Source of the DNA: an uncultured Bacteroidia bacterium
Lineage (GTDB): Bacteria > Bacteroidota > Bacteroidia > Bacteroidales > UBA932
NCBI GenBank assembly: GCA_902780455.1
Contig: CACZFO010000004.1
Span: 1-64,000, forward strand
Direction of reading: 5' to 3'
DNA: 64,000 nucleotides
In this document: in pieces, positions 34,881 through 43,495 of the stretch
Numbering within the stretch: position 1 is the first letter of the stretch
Layout: every line of letters begins with the position of its first letter
Notes under the pieces: model-generated
The model's database searches: none
The model's input: the letters and a program-made list of their open reading frames with translations, nothing else
Told to the model about the DNA's origin: nothing
Program-made: the position numbers and the translations under genes

Positions 34881-35747
34881 ATGAGAATGCAAGGAAGAAG
34901 AACCAGCTCCAATGTGGACGACCGCAGAGGAATGTCTGGTGGAAAAGCTGCAGGACTTGGAATCGGCGGTCTGTTGATTGCCGGACTGGTCATGTATCTG
35001 CTTAACGGAAGAATAGATCTCGGAGGCTTGCTGCAGCAGGCCGGAGGAATGGGCGGCACGGAGGTAGCCCAGGACTATCAGCCTACAGCTGAAGAAGAGG
35101 CTCTGGCAGAGTTCTCAAAACAGATACTGGCTTCTACGGAAGACGTATGGTCAAAGATATTCCGCGAGCAGGTCGGCGCTGAATACGAACCTCCAAAGAT
35201 GGTGCTGTTCACCAACGCAGTCCAGACCGGATGTGGCGGAGCAAGTGCCGCAGTAGGACCATTCTACTGCTCGGCAGACAGATCCCTGTACATAGACCTG
35301 TCGTTCTTCTCCCAGATGAAACAGCAGCTGGGTGCAGACGGTGAGTTCGCCTATGCTTATGTAATCGCCCACGAGGTAGGACACCATGTAGAAAACCTAC
35401 TCGGAACCCTCGGACAGGTTCACCAGAAGATGCAGACCTCAGACAAGACCACTGCAAACAACTGGAGCGTAAGGCTTGAACTCCAGGCCGACTTCCTGGC
35501 CGGCGTATGGGGCCATCACGAGGACAAGATGTTCAACTCCATAGACCAGCAGGACATCCTCAACGCCATCAACTGCTCTAAGGTCATCGGCGACGACTAC
35601 CTGCAGAGAAAGGCACAGGGCCGCATAGTTCCTGACGCCTTCACCCACGGAACCAGCGCACAGAGAGAAAAGTGGCTCAAGCGCGGACTCCAGACCGGAG
35701 ACCTCCGCTACGGAGATACATACAACATCCCTTACAACCAGCTGTAG
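34881..35747 (+). CDS. YpfJ-type neutral zinc metallopeptidase
   Basis: 288 residues. A single N-terminal membrane helix (AAGLGIGGLLIAGLVMYLL, about 25-43) anchors a zinc peptidase domain with HEVGHHVENLLG, the following acidic ELQADFLAGVWGHH, and the family opening TEVAQDYQPT and VGPFYCSADRSLYIDLSFF. The domain should face the periplasm. Substrates are unknown. The last codons (YNIPYNQL) are the first unit of the 37-bp repeat array that follows. Confidence 0.9.
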   Translation: MRMQGRRTSSNVDDRRGMSGGKAAGLGIGGLLIAGLVMYLLNGRIDLGGLLQQAGGMGGTEVAQDYQPTAEEEALAEFSKQILASTEDVWSKIFREQVGAEYEPPKMVLFTNAVQTGCGGASAAVGPFYCSADRSLYIDLSFFSQMKQQLGADGEFAYAYVIAHEVGHHVENLLGTLGQVHQKMQTSDKTTANNWSVRLELQADFLAGVWGHHEDKMFNSIDQQDILNAINCSKVIGDDYLQRKAQGRIVPDAFTHGTSAQREKWLKRGLQTGDLRYGDTYNIPYNQL

Positions 35748-35880
35748 AGCGGAGACTGTCCAGGGCCATTCACAACCGGCTGTAGAACAAAGACCGGCCA
35801 TGGCCCCAGCAAACAGCCGTAAAGCAGAAACCGGCAATGGTCCCAGCAAACAGCCGTAAAGCAGAAACCGGCAATGGTCC
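35738..35880 (+). repeat. 37-bp tandem repeat starting at the peptidase stop codon
   Basis: Units resemble CAGCCGTAAAGCAGAAACC plus GGCAATGGTCCCAGCAAA. The first unit is the peptidase's own 3' end (CAACCAGCTGTAGAGCGGAG); later units are more alike. The last one runs straight into the palindromic element at 35868. Confidence 0.75.
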
Positions 35881-35989
35881 TTCGCAACTGACTGATTATC
35901 AGTGCCTCCCATAATAAGACCCTGGAATCGGAACCTCTTATTTAGGGAGGCTTTGATTTTCAACAACTTGCAAGACCCCATCGCCGAAC
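35868..35989. repeat. Palindromic interspersed element, copy 2 (122 bp)
   Basis: Aligns over its length with 18746-18873. Shared blocks are ACTGATTATCAG, CCTCTTATTTAGGGA and CCATCGCCGA. Inner arms GCCTCCC/GGGAGGC and ATAAGA/TCTTAT form a perfect stem here. Bases that differ from copy 1 often keep the fold. Confidence 0.65.
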
Positions 35990-36024
35990 CACATCACACA
36001 CAAGACCATTTAATAACATCTATC

Positions 36025-36651
36025 ATGAAGAAATATTTTATAATTGCATCAGCGATATTGGCAACGCTGTTTGCCACAAACTCCTACGCTCAGGTGGTAG
36101 GAAAGGACATCAAGACAAAGAATGAAATCTCCGTTTCATACGGAGCCCTTTCCAACTCAGATTGGGTTGAAGCCTTCGGGGAGGTTGTAACGGTCATGTT
36201 CGGCGGAAAAACAAAGCAGAATAGCGCCGTTGGTCCAGTTTCCGCAGAATACTTCTACCGGGTCTCTCCCGTAGTTGCAGTCGGAGCTGTAGGAGTAGCA
36301 GCTTCCTTCAAGGAAGATATGCTGGGGAAAGTGCCTGGGAGCACTGATGCAGAGGTTAAAACAGGAGACTATACCCGTTCTTATTTCACGCTTATGCCTT
36401 CAGCCAAGTTCAACTGGCTCAGGAAAGAGCACTTCGGAATGTACTCCAAGATTGCCGCCGGCGTCAGTTTCGTAAACACCAAACTCCACCAGTACGTGGA
36501 GGGAGCTGCTCACGAACAAGACAAAAACTGGATGTTCAACTGGCAGGCATCGCTGATAGGCATCGAGGCTGGCAACAGACTTCGCGGCTTTGCCGAATTC
36601 GGAATGGGAGAGCAGGGCGCCATACTCATCGGCATCCGCTACAACTTCTGA
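36025..36651 (+). CDS. Predicted outer membrane beta-barrel protein
   Basis: 208 residues from the ATG at 36025; the longer frame upstream would run through the palindromic repeat. The signal peptide (ASAILATLFATNSYAQ) is followed by alternating amphipathic strands rich in Gly and aromatics (YFYRVSPVVAVGAVGVAAS; MYSKIAAGVSFVNTKL). It ends in a C-terminal Phe (IGIRYNF), the usual signal for barrel insertion. Its size suggests an 8-stranded barrel of the OmpA/opacity type without a peptidoglycan-binding domain. The substrate or role is unknown. Confidence 0.7.
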   Translation: MKKYFIIASAILATLFATNSYAQVVGKDIKTKNEISVSYGALSNSDWVEAFGEVVTVMFGGKTKQNSAVGPVSAEYFYRVSPVVAVGAVGVAASFKEDMLGKVPGSTDAEVKTGDYTRSYFTLMPSAKFNWLRKEHFGMYSKIAAGVSFVNTKLHQYVEGAAHEQDKNWMFNWQASLIGIEAGNRLRGFAEFGMGEQGAILIGIRYNF

Positions 36652-36667
36652 AAAGACTGCACCGCCA

Positions 36668-36821
36668 CCAGCAAAATCCCAGGAAGCGTGGCACTGACGC
36701 CAGCAAAAGTCCAGTAGGCGTGGCACCGCCAGCAAAATCCCAGGAAGCGTGGCACTGACGCCAGCAAAAGTCCAGGAAGCGTGGCACTGACGCCAGCAAA
36801 AGTCCAGGAGGCGTGGCGGGC
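36668..36821 (+). repeat. 32-bp tandem repeat after the beta-barrel gene
   Basis: Five units of CCAGCAAAAGTCCAGGAAGC plus GTGGCACTGACG, one shortened to 29 bp, starting 17 bases after the stop codon. The remainder of 36652-36954 holds an inverted repeat (AAAACATGTATG/CATACATGTTTT, 36848-36881) and no gene. Confidence 0.8.
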
Positions 36822-36954
36822 AAAGCGTTGAGATACAGACTCTTACGCAAAAACATGTATGCATTTTTACATACATGTTTTTCTTTAATATGCTGATAAT
36901 AAGACTATTATAAGGCACGCGACCTAACAGTAGACTAAAGGCTTACGGTGATGA

Positions 36955-39528
36955 TTACTTCTGCCTCTGGTCTGTAATGGCGCGTCTTACTCTCTCGTAG
37001 AGGAAGCGGTTATGAGCACCGTTGAGGGTCGTGGTATTGGTTGATGCTGCCTTGAACTTGTTCTGGAGCATCTCCAGCTGGCCGAGAATCATAGAAGAAA
37101 CATCTGAATTGCCTTTCTCGCCAGGACTGTAGACGGCACTTGAACCACGTGCAGATATGCTGCGGCCAGAGTACATGTCGCAGAGTTTCTGGACATAGAT
37201 CTTCTGCATAAGTCTGCGGAAAGCTGCCTCCTGAGGGTCAGAAGGCATAGGAGCAAAGACTATGCTGTTAAGGTCTGTGAAGTAGTCCGCGATGGTGTAG
37301 GCGCTCTTGCCCAGAGCTTGTTCTGCCTGAATGAGGTTGCCCATGACGCGGCTGTCCACCAACCTGCTGAGAGTTCCGTTATAGATGCCCTGCATTATTT
37401 TGAGTCTGTCCTTCTTTGTCTTGTTGAAAATCTCGTCCTTGAGAAGCCACTTGGGAGTGGTGAAGAAATGCTTCTTGAGGAAGTTGAGAGCCTCCTGCTG
37501 CTTTGCCTTGCCTACGAATGTGCGGATATCGCCAGATTCCCCTGCCAGTTTCTCCTCGGTCATAACTCCGCCGATATATTTGGCAACGTGGTTGATGTAT
37601 CGTTTATACTGGCTTACCACCTCATCATATATTTCGCCGAGATTGGTGTAAGGCTCGTTAGGAGTTGCTGTCCAATTCTCTATGTTGTCCATTACGACCT
37701 TGAGGTTTCTTATACCTACCTCGTTGCTCTCCATCTGGTTGGCACCAAGGTCTTCGCTCTGGTAACGAGGGTCTGAAGGGTCCAATTCATCACCGTATTT
37801 ATAAATTCCTGAAGGATCCTTTAGCTTTTCAGTGACAATCCTTTTGAGGTATTCACTTTCCTCCTCCGGGGTCTTGAACTGAGGATAATATCTGTAACCC
37901 CACTCGACAGCCCACTTGTCATAAGGGCCTATGCTAGGGAAGAGCAGCTCCTGCGGAATGTTGTCATTCTCCTCAGCGACATACAGGAAACGGGCATAGT
38001 CCATGATGGAGGAAGCGTGTCCGTATTTCTTGAGGAACTCAACACTCTTGAGATTGTCAACGGTGTAGATCGGGCAGGTGCTGCCGCCAAAGTTATGCAT
38101 CAGACCCAGGGTGTGGCCAACCTCGTGTGAAGAGACAAAGCGGATGAGCTGTCCCATAAGTTCCTCGGGAAGCAGCATGCTGCGGGCCATAGGATCTGAA
38201 GGCGCACACTGTATGAAATACCATTTGCGAAGCAGGTCCATGACGTTGTGGAACCAGTTGATATGGGTCTCGATTATCTCGCCGCTTCTGGGGTCGGAAA
38301 CATGGGGGCCGCTGGCATTGGCAACCTCTGACGGCTTGTAAACTATTGCTGAATGGGTTGCATCGTCCAAAGACCAGGTAGGATCCTCTTCTGGGGTGGG
38401 AGCCACCTTTGCCTTTATGGCGTTCTTGAATCCGGCTGCTTCAAATGCAGACCGCCAGTCGTTGACGCCTGCTATCAGATACGGAACCCACTCCTTTGGA
38501 GTTGTAGGGTCTATGTATATCACGATAGGCTTCTGGGGCTCTACCAATTCTCCGTTGAGGTATTTCTGCAGGTCTTCCGGCTTGGGTTCCAGTCTCCAGC
38601 GGGTGGCAAAACTCACTTTCTCCACGCCTTGTGGGTTCATGTCAAAGTCAGTGAAACTTTCTGTGAAGTACCCTACCCGTGGATCCATTATACGGCCCTT
38701 CATCGGCTCCTTAGGAAGAAGGACAAGGGAAGCGTTGTACTCGTAGGTTGCGCTCTGGCCGTTCTCCTTGCCATAGGTAATCACGCTGCGGAACTCCGTG
38801 TTGATGGGGTAAGTCTTGATCCCGGAAACATAGCAGCGTTCCTTCACCATGTTCTGCAGGGTGAATGTCCGCTTCATGGATTTGTCAAAGTGCAGCAATG
38901 GGTTTTCGGTGAGCAGGAAATTGGTGACATCAATCACGCTCTCGCTCTTGTCACCACTCCAGGCAGCGATGTCAAATGACGCTACAATGGCTGGCGTATT
39001 GGAATTCTTCACGTTCTCCGCCATGCTTCCTGCGGCTCTTTCCTCAAGCATCACGTGATGGAGGAATATCTTGTTGCCGGGGCCCTTGGAGAATCTCACC
39101 ATTTCGTGGCTGACAACGTCGCCGGCATAGCCTTCAGAACCTTTTCTTCCGCCCTCGGCGCTCTTTGAAATCCTGGATACGAGCAAGAGGTCCCTTCCTA
39201 TGATGGAATCGTTGATGGAAACATACCACTTGTCATCCTGGTTATAGACTGTGGTAAGGCCTTTCATCACCTTGGCATCTTTCTTTACGAACTTTTCAAG
39301 GGATTCAGGACCTTTCTTCTTAGATGCCTGCCCGTCCTTTGCAGAAGCCGGTCCGTCTTTTGTTAAATCCTGTCCGTCCCTTGCAGAAGCCTGGGTTGCA
39401 GGAGTGTCTTTCCTGGAATCCCTGTTCCTTCTCTGGGCTGAAACTTGAGATGCACTCAGGCTCATAAAAACCGCAATACAAAGAACAGATGCAAAAGTTG
39501 TCAGATGTGCCTTCATAATTGACTTCAT
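36955..39528 (-). CDS. Secreted zinc-dependent metalloprotease (DUF5117/DUF4953 type), copy 1
   Basis: 857 residues with a signal peptide (FASVLCIAVFMSLSASQVSAQ). The N-terminal DUF5118/DUF5117-like beta-rich part (KFVKKDAKVMKGLTTVYNQD; RFSKGPGNKIFLHHV) is followed by an extended metzincin-like zinc site HEVGHTLGLMHNF near residues 466-478 and SSIMDYARF downstream (the Met-turn). It should act on extracellular proteins. It is closely similar to the next gene (39775-42411) over nearly the whole length, so a tandem duplication. A short Lys/Asp/Gly-rich linker after the signal (AKDGQASKKKG) is expanded compared with copy 2. Own promoter at 39594. Confidence 0.88.
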   Translation of the reverse strand: MKSIMKAHLTTFASVLCIAVFMSLSASQVSAQRRNRDSRKDTPATQASARDGQDLTKDGPASAKDGQASKKKGPESLEKFVKKDAKVMKGLTTVYNQDDKWYVSINDSIIGRDLLLVSRISKSAEGGRKGSEGYAGDVVSHEMVRFSKGPGNKIFLHHVMLEERAAGSMAENVKNSNTPAIVASFDIAAWSGDKSESVIDVTNFLLTENPLLHFDKSMKRTFTLQNMVKERCYVSGIKTYPINTEFRSVITYGKENGQSATYEYNASLVLLPKEPMKGRIMDPRVGYFTESFTDFDMNPQGVEKVSFATRWRLEPKPEDLQKYLNGELVEPQKPIVIYIDPTTPKEWVPYLIAGVNDWRSAFEAAGFKNAIKAKVAPTPEEDPTWSLDDATHSAIVYKPSEVANASGPHVSDPRSGEIIETHINWFHNVMDLLRKWYFIQCAPSDPMARSMLLPEELMGQLIRFVSSHEVGHTLGLMHNFGGSTCPIYTVDNLKSVEFLKKYGHASSIMDYARFLYVAEENDNIPQELLFPSIGPYDKWAVEWGYRYYPQFKTPEEESEYLKRIVTEKLKDPSGIYKYGDELDPSDPRYQSEDLGANQMESNEVGIRNLKVVMDNIENWTATPNEPYTNLGEIYDEVVSQYKRYINHVAKYIGGVMTEEKLAGESGDIRTFVGKAKQQEALNFLKKHFFTTPKWLLKDEIFNKTKKDRLKIMQGIYNGTLSRLVDSRVMGNLIQAEQALGKSAYTIADYFTDLNSIVFAPMPSDPQEAAFRRLMQKIYVQKLCDMYSGRSISARGSSAVYSPGEKGNSDVSSMILGQLEMLQNKFKAASTNTTTLNGAHNRFLYERVRRAITDQRQK

Positions 39529-39593
39529 AATAAAAACCTCAAAAGAATTATCGCGATAACAATATCACAGACAATTATCACCATAACAGTATT

Positions 39594-39601
39594 CAAATAT
39601 A
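39594..39601 (-). promoter_or_regulatory. -7 box of metalloprotease copy 1
   Basis: TATATTTG on the minus strand. The leader contains the perfect palindrome TTATCGCGATAA (39548-39559), as does the leader of copy 2 in shorter form. Confidence 0.5.
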
Positions 39602-39700
39602 CAAATAAGCCAAACATTCTGCCTCAGCGATACAAAAAAAGCTTTTCTGAGACCCTTTGGAGGCTGCCGCTTAACATATTGAATATAAGCGTTATACGCA

Positions 39701-39735
39701 AAGTCGTTCCTGCTAAAACACAGGAACGACTTTTA
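39701..39735. terminator. Terminator hairpin between the two metalloprotease genes
   Basis: AAGTCGTTCCTG and CAGGAACGACTT, a 12-bp perfect stem with an 8-base loop. The T-run is short on both strands. Confidence 0.65.
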
Positions 39736-39774
39736 TTATCTACTTGTGTATTAAGTATTTAAGCGGCAGGGCCA

Positions 39775-42411
39775 CTAAAGGCCGAGTGTGCAGGCGGCGC
39801 CGAATTCTTCAGATGAAGCACCTTCTTCCTCAGCGATGCCGAATGGTGATGCTGAAGGAGAAGAAGCCTTCTGCCTCTGGTCTGTGATGGCGCGCCTTAC
39901 CCTCTCGTAGAGGAAGCGGTTGTGGGCTCCGTTGAGGGTAGTGGTGCTGGCGGATGCTGCCTTGAACTTGTTCTGGAGCATCTCCAGCTGGCCGAGGATC
40001 ATTGAAGAAACATCGGAGTTGCCCTTCTCTTCAGGAGTGTAGATGACTATCATTCCGCCGGAAGAGTTGCCGTTGCCTGATCCAGTATACATGTCGCAGA
40101 GCTTCTGGACATATATCTTCTGCATCAGTCTGCGGTAAGCAGCATCCTCAGGATCTGCAGGCATAGGAGCAAATATGATGTTGTTCAGATCGTTGAAATA
40201 GTTCTCGATGGTATAAGCGCCCTTTCCGAGAGCCACCTCTGCACTGCACATGTTGTCCAGGACGCGGTTGTCAACAAGTTTTCCGAGAGTTCCGTTGTAG
40301 ATTCCCTGCATGACGGTAAGCTTGTCCTTCTTTGTCTTGTTGAAGACTCCGTCCTTGAGGAGCCACTTAGGTACGGTAAAGAAATGCTTCTTGAGGAAGT
40401 TGAGGGCCTCCTGCTGCTTTGCCTTGTCTACGAAAGTACGGATGTTGCCCGGTTCCTCGGCGAGCTTGACCTCTGTATAGATACCGCCGATGTATTTTGC
40501 AACATGGTTTACATATCTCTTGTACTGGCTTACAACCTGGTCGTAGATGGTGGAAAGGTTGGTGTAAGGCTCGTTAGGAGTTGCAGTCCAGTTTTCGATA
40601 TTGTCCATTATGACCTTGAGGTTGCGCATGCCCACCTCGTTGCTCTCGATCTGGTTCACGCCAAGGTCTTCGCTCTGGTAACGAGGGTCTGAAGGGTCGG
40701 ATTCGGTTCCGAACTTGTAGATTCCCGTAGGATCCTTGAGTTTCTCTGTGACAACCTTCTTGAGGTATTCGCTCTCTTCCTTTGGAGTCTTGAACTGAGG
40801 ATAGTACCTGTAACCCCACTCGATAGCCCACTTGTCATAAGGACCTATGTTAGGGAAGAGAAGGTTCTGAGGAATGTTGTCCTTGGCCTCAGCCAGGTAG
40901 AGGAAACGGGCATAGTCCATGATGGATGAAGCATGGCCGTACTTCTTGAGGAACTCAACGTTCTTCAGGTTGTCTACAGTGTATATAGGGCAGTTGCTGC
41001 CGGTGAAGTTGTGTCTCAGACCAAGGGTGTGGCCAACCTCGTGAGAAGATACAAAGCGGATGAGTTCTCCCATGAGTTCGGTAGGAAGCTCCATCTTCCT
41101 GGCCATAGGATCTGAAGGAGAGCACTGTACAAAGTACCAGTTCCTCAGAAGGCTCATGACGTTGTGGTACCAGTTGATATGGGTCTCTATGATCTCACCG
41201 CTTCTTGGGTCTGATACGTGAGGACCGCTGGCGTTGGCTACGTCAGATGGCTTGTAAACTATCGCAGAATGGGTTGCATCGTCCAAAGACCAGGTAGGAT
41301 CCTCCTCTGGGGTAGGAGCCATCTTTGCCATGATTGCATTCTTGAAACCGGCTTTCTCAAAGGCTACCTGCCAGTCGTTGACACCGGCTATCAGGTATGG
41401 AACCCACTCCTTAGGAGTTGTAGGATCTATGTATATCACGATAGGTTTCTGTGGTTCTACAAGCTCTCCGTTGATATACTTCTGCAGGTCTTCCGGTTTT
41501 GGTTCAAGTCTCCAGCGTGCTGCAAGGGCAACAGATTCAACTCCCTGAGGGTTCATGTCAAAGTCTGTATACCTTACGGTGAAATAGCCTACCCTAGGAT
41601 CTACGATACGTCCCATCATAGGCTCCTTAGGAAGAAGAACCAGAGATGCGTTGTATTCATAAGTTGCACTCTGTCCGTTTTCCTTTCCGTAGGTGATGAC
41701 GGTCTTGAACTCGGTATTGATAGGATAAGTGTTTATGCCTGAAACATAGCAACGGTCCTTGATGAAGTTCTGAAGGGTGAAGCTGCGCTTGATGTACTTG
41801 TTGAAGTGCAGCATAGGATTCTCTGTAAGCAGGAAGTTGGTGACGTCTATCACGTTCTCGCTCTTGTCATCGTTCCATGCGGCAATGTCAAAAGCAGCTA
41901 CGATAGCAGTGGTATTGGAATTCTTGACATTCTCGGCCATCCTGCCGGAAGCCCTTTCGCGCAGCATCACCTGATGGAGGAATATCTTGTTGCCAGGGCC
42001 CTTGGAGAATCTGACCATGCTTTCGGAAACCTGGTCTCCTGCGTATCCGTTGAAACCTCTCCTTCCGCCCTCGGCGCTCTTTCCAATCCTGGATACAAGT
42101 TCAAGGTCACGGCCGATGATAGAATCGTTGATGCTGATGTACCACTTGTCTTCCTGATTGTAGACGGTGGTAAGACCTTTCATCACCTTGGCGTCTTTCT
42201 TTACGAATTTCTCCAAAGATTCAGGACCCTTCTTCTTTGGTGGCTGGCCTGCCTGAGGTCCGTCCTTAGGAGCCTGGGCTGCAGGAGTGGCCTGTTTTGC
42301 ATCCTTTTTCTTTCTCTGCGCTGAGGAAGGTGTTGCGCTCAGACACAGAACCGCTGCAATGCAGAGGGCTGACACAAAGGTTGTCAGACGTGCTTTTGTA
42401 GTTGTTTTCAT
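39775..42411 (-). CDS. Secreted zinc-dependent metalloprotease (DUF5117/DUF4953 type), copy 2
   Basis: 878 residues with a signal peptide (FVSALCIAAVLCLSATPSSAQ). Same architecture as copy 1: KFVKKDAKVMKGLTTVYNQE, the zinc site HEVGHTLGLRHNF from residue 455, the Met-turn SSIMDYARF and a conserved end FLYERVRRAITDQRQK. It has a C-terminal extension of about 25 residues (SPSASPFGIAEEEGASSEEF) absent from copy 1. The two genes have separate promoters and a terminator between them, so they can be expressed independently. Confidence 0.88.
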   Translation of the reverse strand: MKTTTKARLTTFVSALCIAAVLCLSATPSSAQRKKKDAKQATPAAQAPKDGPQAGQPPKKKGPESLEKFVKKDAKVMKGLTTVYNQEDKWYISINDSIIGRDLELVSRIGKSAEGGRRGFNGYAGDQVSESMVRFSKGPGNKIFLHQVMLRERASGRMAENVKNSNTTAIVAAFDIAAWNDDKSENVIDVTNFLLTENPMLHFNKYIKRSFTLQNFIKDRCYVSGINTYPINTEFKTVITYGKENGQSATYEYNASLVLLPKEPMMGRIVDPRVGYFTVRYTDFDMNPQGVESVALAARWRLEPKPEDLQKYINGELVEPQKPIVIYIDPTTPKEWVPYLIAGVNDWQVAFEKAGFKNAIMAKMAPTPEEDPTWSLDDATHSAIVYKPSDVANASGPHVSDPRSGEIIETHINWYHNVMSLLRNWYFVQCSPSDPMARKMELPTELMGELIRFVSSHEVGHTLGLRHNFTGSNCPIYTVDNLKNVEFLKKYGHASSIMDYARFLYLAEAKDNIPQNLLFPNIGPYDKWAIEWGYRYYPQFKTPKEESEYLKKVVTEKLKDPTGIYKFGTESDPSDPRYQSEDLGVNQIESNEVGMRNLKVIMDNIENWTATPNEPYTNLSTIYDQVVSQYKRYVNHVAKYIGGIYTEVKLAEEPGNIRTFVDKAKQQEALNFLKKHFFTVPKWLLKDGVFNKTKKDKLTVMQGIYNGTLGKLVDNRVLDNMCSAEVALGKGAYTIENYFNDLNNIIFAPMPADPEDAAYRRLMQKIYVQKLCDMYTGSGNGNSSGGMIVIYTPEEKGNSDVSSMILGQLEMLQNKFKAASASTTTLNGAHNRFLYERVRRAITDQRQKASSPSASPFGIAEEEGASSEEFGAACTLGL

Positions 42412-42475
42412 ATTAAAGGTTTATTTGTTGATGAATAATATCCGGCCCTGTCTTTATATCGCGATAAAGACTAGT

Positions 42476-42483
42476 CAAATATA
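42476..42483 (-). promoter_or_regulatory. -7 box of metalloprotease copy 2
   Basis: TATATTTG on the minus strand; TATCGCGATA palindrome in the leader at 42457-42466. Confidence 0.5.
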
Positions 42484-42510
42484 CAACTTTAGACTCAATT
42501 ATACCATAAA

Positions 42511-42543
42511 AGAAAAACCCCGGAAGAATCAACTTCCGGGGTT
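42511..42543 (-). terminator. Terminator of the 14-gene Rnf/dnaB operon
   Basis: AACCCCGGAAG and CTTCCGGGGTT, 11-bp perfect stem, followed by TTTCTTTTA on the minus strand; it lies just past the TPR gene stop. Confidence 0.85.
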
Positions 42544-42547
42544 TGAG

Positions 42548-42835
42548 TCAAACATTCTCGCCAGACATCAGATCCACCACCCAGTCAACTGCTGAAGCGG
42601 CAGGCCCGTCAGGTTCCAGGAGCTTGGCATTGTTGTATGCCTCAAGCGCCTCGCGATAAAGCTGCTGGCGGCTGTAAAGGTTTCCAAGAAGATACCAGGC
42701 ATAGGCATTTCTCGGCTCTTTTTTCAAAAGGGAGGTTAGGCTGGTAAGAGCTTCCTCGTTCCTGCCTTCCCTCATAAGAGCCTCTATCTCCACGGCGGAG
42801 ATTATCTGTCCCAGTATTTTCTTCTTGTTCTCCAT
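42548..42835 (-). CDS. Small TPR protein
   Basis: 95 residues. Two tetratricopeptide repeats are visible: REGRNEEALTSLTSLLKKEP and YLLGNLYSRQQLYREALEAYNNAKLLEP. There is no signal peptide. It is the last gene of the operon, 18 bases after rnfA and directly before a strong terminator. It may act as an adaptor, but nothing ties it to Rnf beyond position. Confidence 0.75.
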   Translation of the reverse strand: MENKKKILGQIISAVEIEALMREGRNEEALTSLTSLLKKEPRNAYAWYLLGNLYSRQQLYREALEAYNNAKLLEPDGPAASAVDWVVDLMSGENV

Positions 42836-42853
42836 CTAGTCCGGTTACTCAGA

Positions 42854-43474
42854 TTATACCAAACCCTGGAATCCCATGAAGGCAAGAGCCAGGAGTCCTG
42901 CGGTTATCAAGGCTATTGGAGTTCCTTTCAAAGCCTTTGGCACGTTGCTCAGTTCAAGCTGCTCCCTCATTCCGGCAAACAGTATGATGGCTACTCCGAA
43001 ACCTATTGCAAGGCTCATGGAGTATACAACGCTTTCTCCGAGGTTCATCATATGCGACTCAACTCCCTTTGCGGCAAACTCCTTGGTTACAACAAGCAGT
43101 GAAGCTCCAAGAACTGCACAGTTGGTGGTAATCAGAGGCAGGAAGATTCCGAGTGCCTGATACAGCGTAGGGTTGATTTTCTTGAGGATGATCTCCACCA
43201 TCTGTACAAGAGCTGCAATCACGAGGATGAAGACGATGGTCTGCATGAAGGTTATGTCTATCTTCTCACCAAACCATGTGTTGATCAGCACGTAGTTCTG
43301 GATCAGGTAGGTAACCAGGGTTGCAAGACCCATCACAAGCACCAGTGCAAGGCTCATTCCGAAAGCAGTGGAAATCTTCTTTGAAACGCCCAGGAAAGGG
43401 CAAATTCCAAGGAACTGGCTGAGTATTACGTTATTTACGAATACTGCAGATATTATGATAATCAAATATTCCAT
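42854..43474 (-). CDS. rnfA: Rnf complex subunit RnfA
   Basis: 206 residues, slightly longer than the usual ~193. It is one of two homologous six-helix membrane subunits (with RnfE) that hold a buried iron-sulfur site at the core of the Rnf ferredoxin:NAD+ oxidoreductase, an ion-pumping complex. Marks: AVFVNNVILSQFLGICPFLGVSKK near the N-terminus and the opposed TTNCAVLGASLLV. The conserved Cys of each half are present. Confidence 0.95.
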   Translation of the reverse strand: MEYLIIIISAVFVNNVILSQFLGICPFLGVSKKISTAFGMSLALVLVMGLATLVTYLIQNYVLINTWFGEKIDITFMQTIVFILVIAALVQMVEIILKKINPTLYQALGIFLPLITTNCAVLGASLLVVTKEFAAKGVESHMMNLGESVVYSMSLAIGFGVAIILFAGMREQLELSNVPKALKGTPIALITAGLLALAFMGFQGLV

Positions 43475-43495
43475 AATCTTTTCTATTTAAACTGC

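Noticed and set aside
35439..35981. 180-residue minus-strand ORF whose start resembles the translation of the repeat at 18.8 kb
   Set aside because: The similarity comes from the palindromic DNA element itself. Most of the ORF is antisense to the zinc metallopeptidase.
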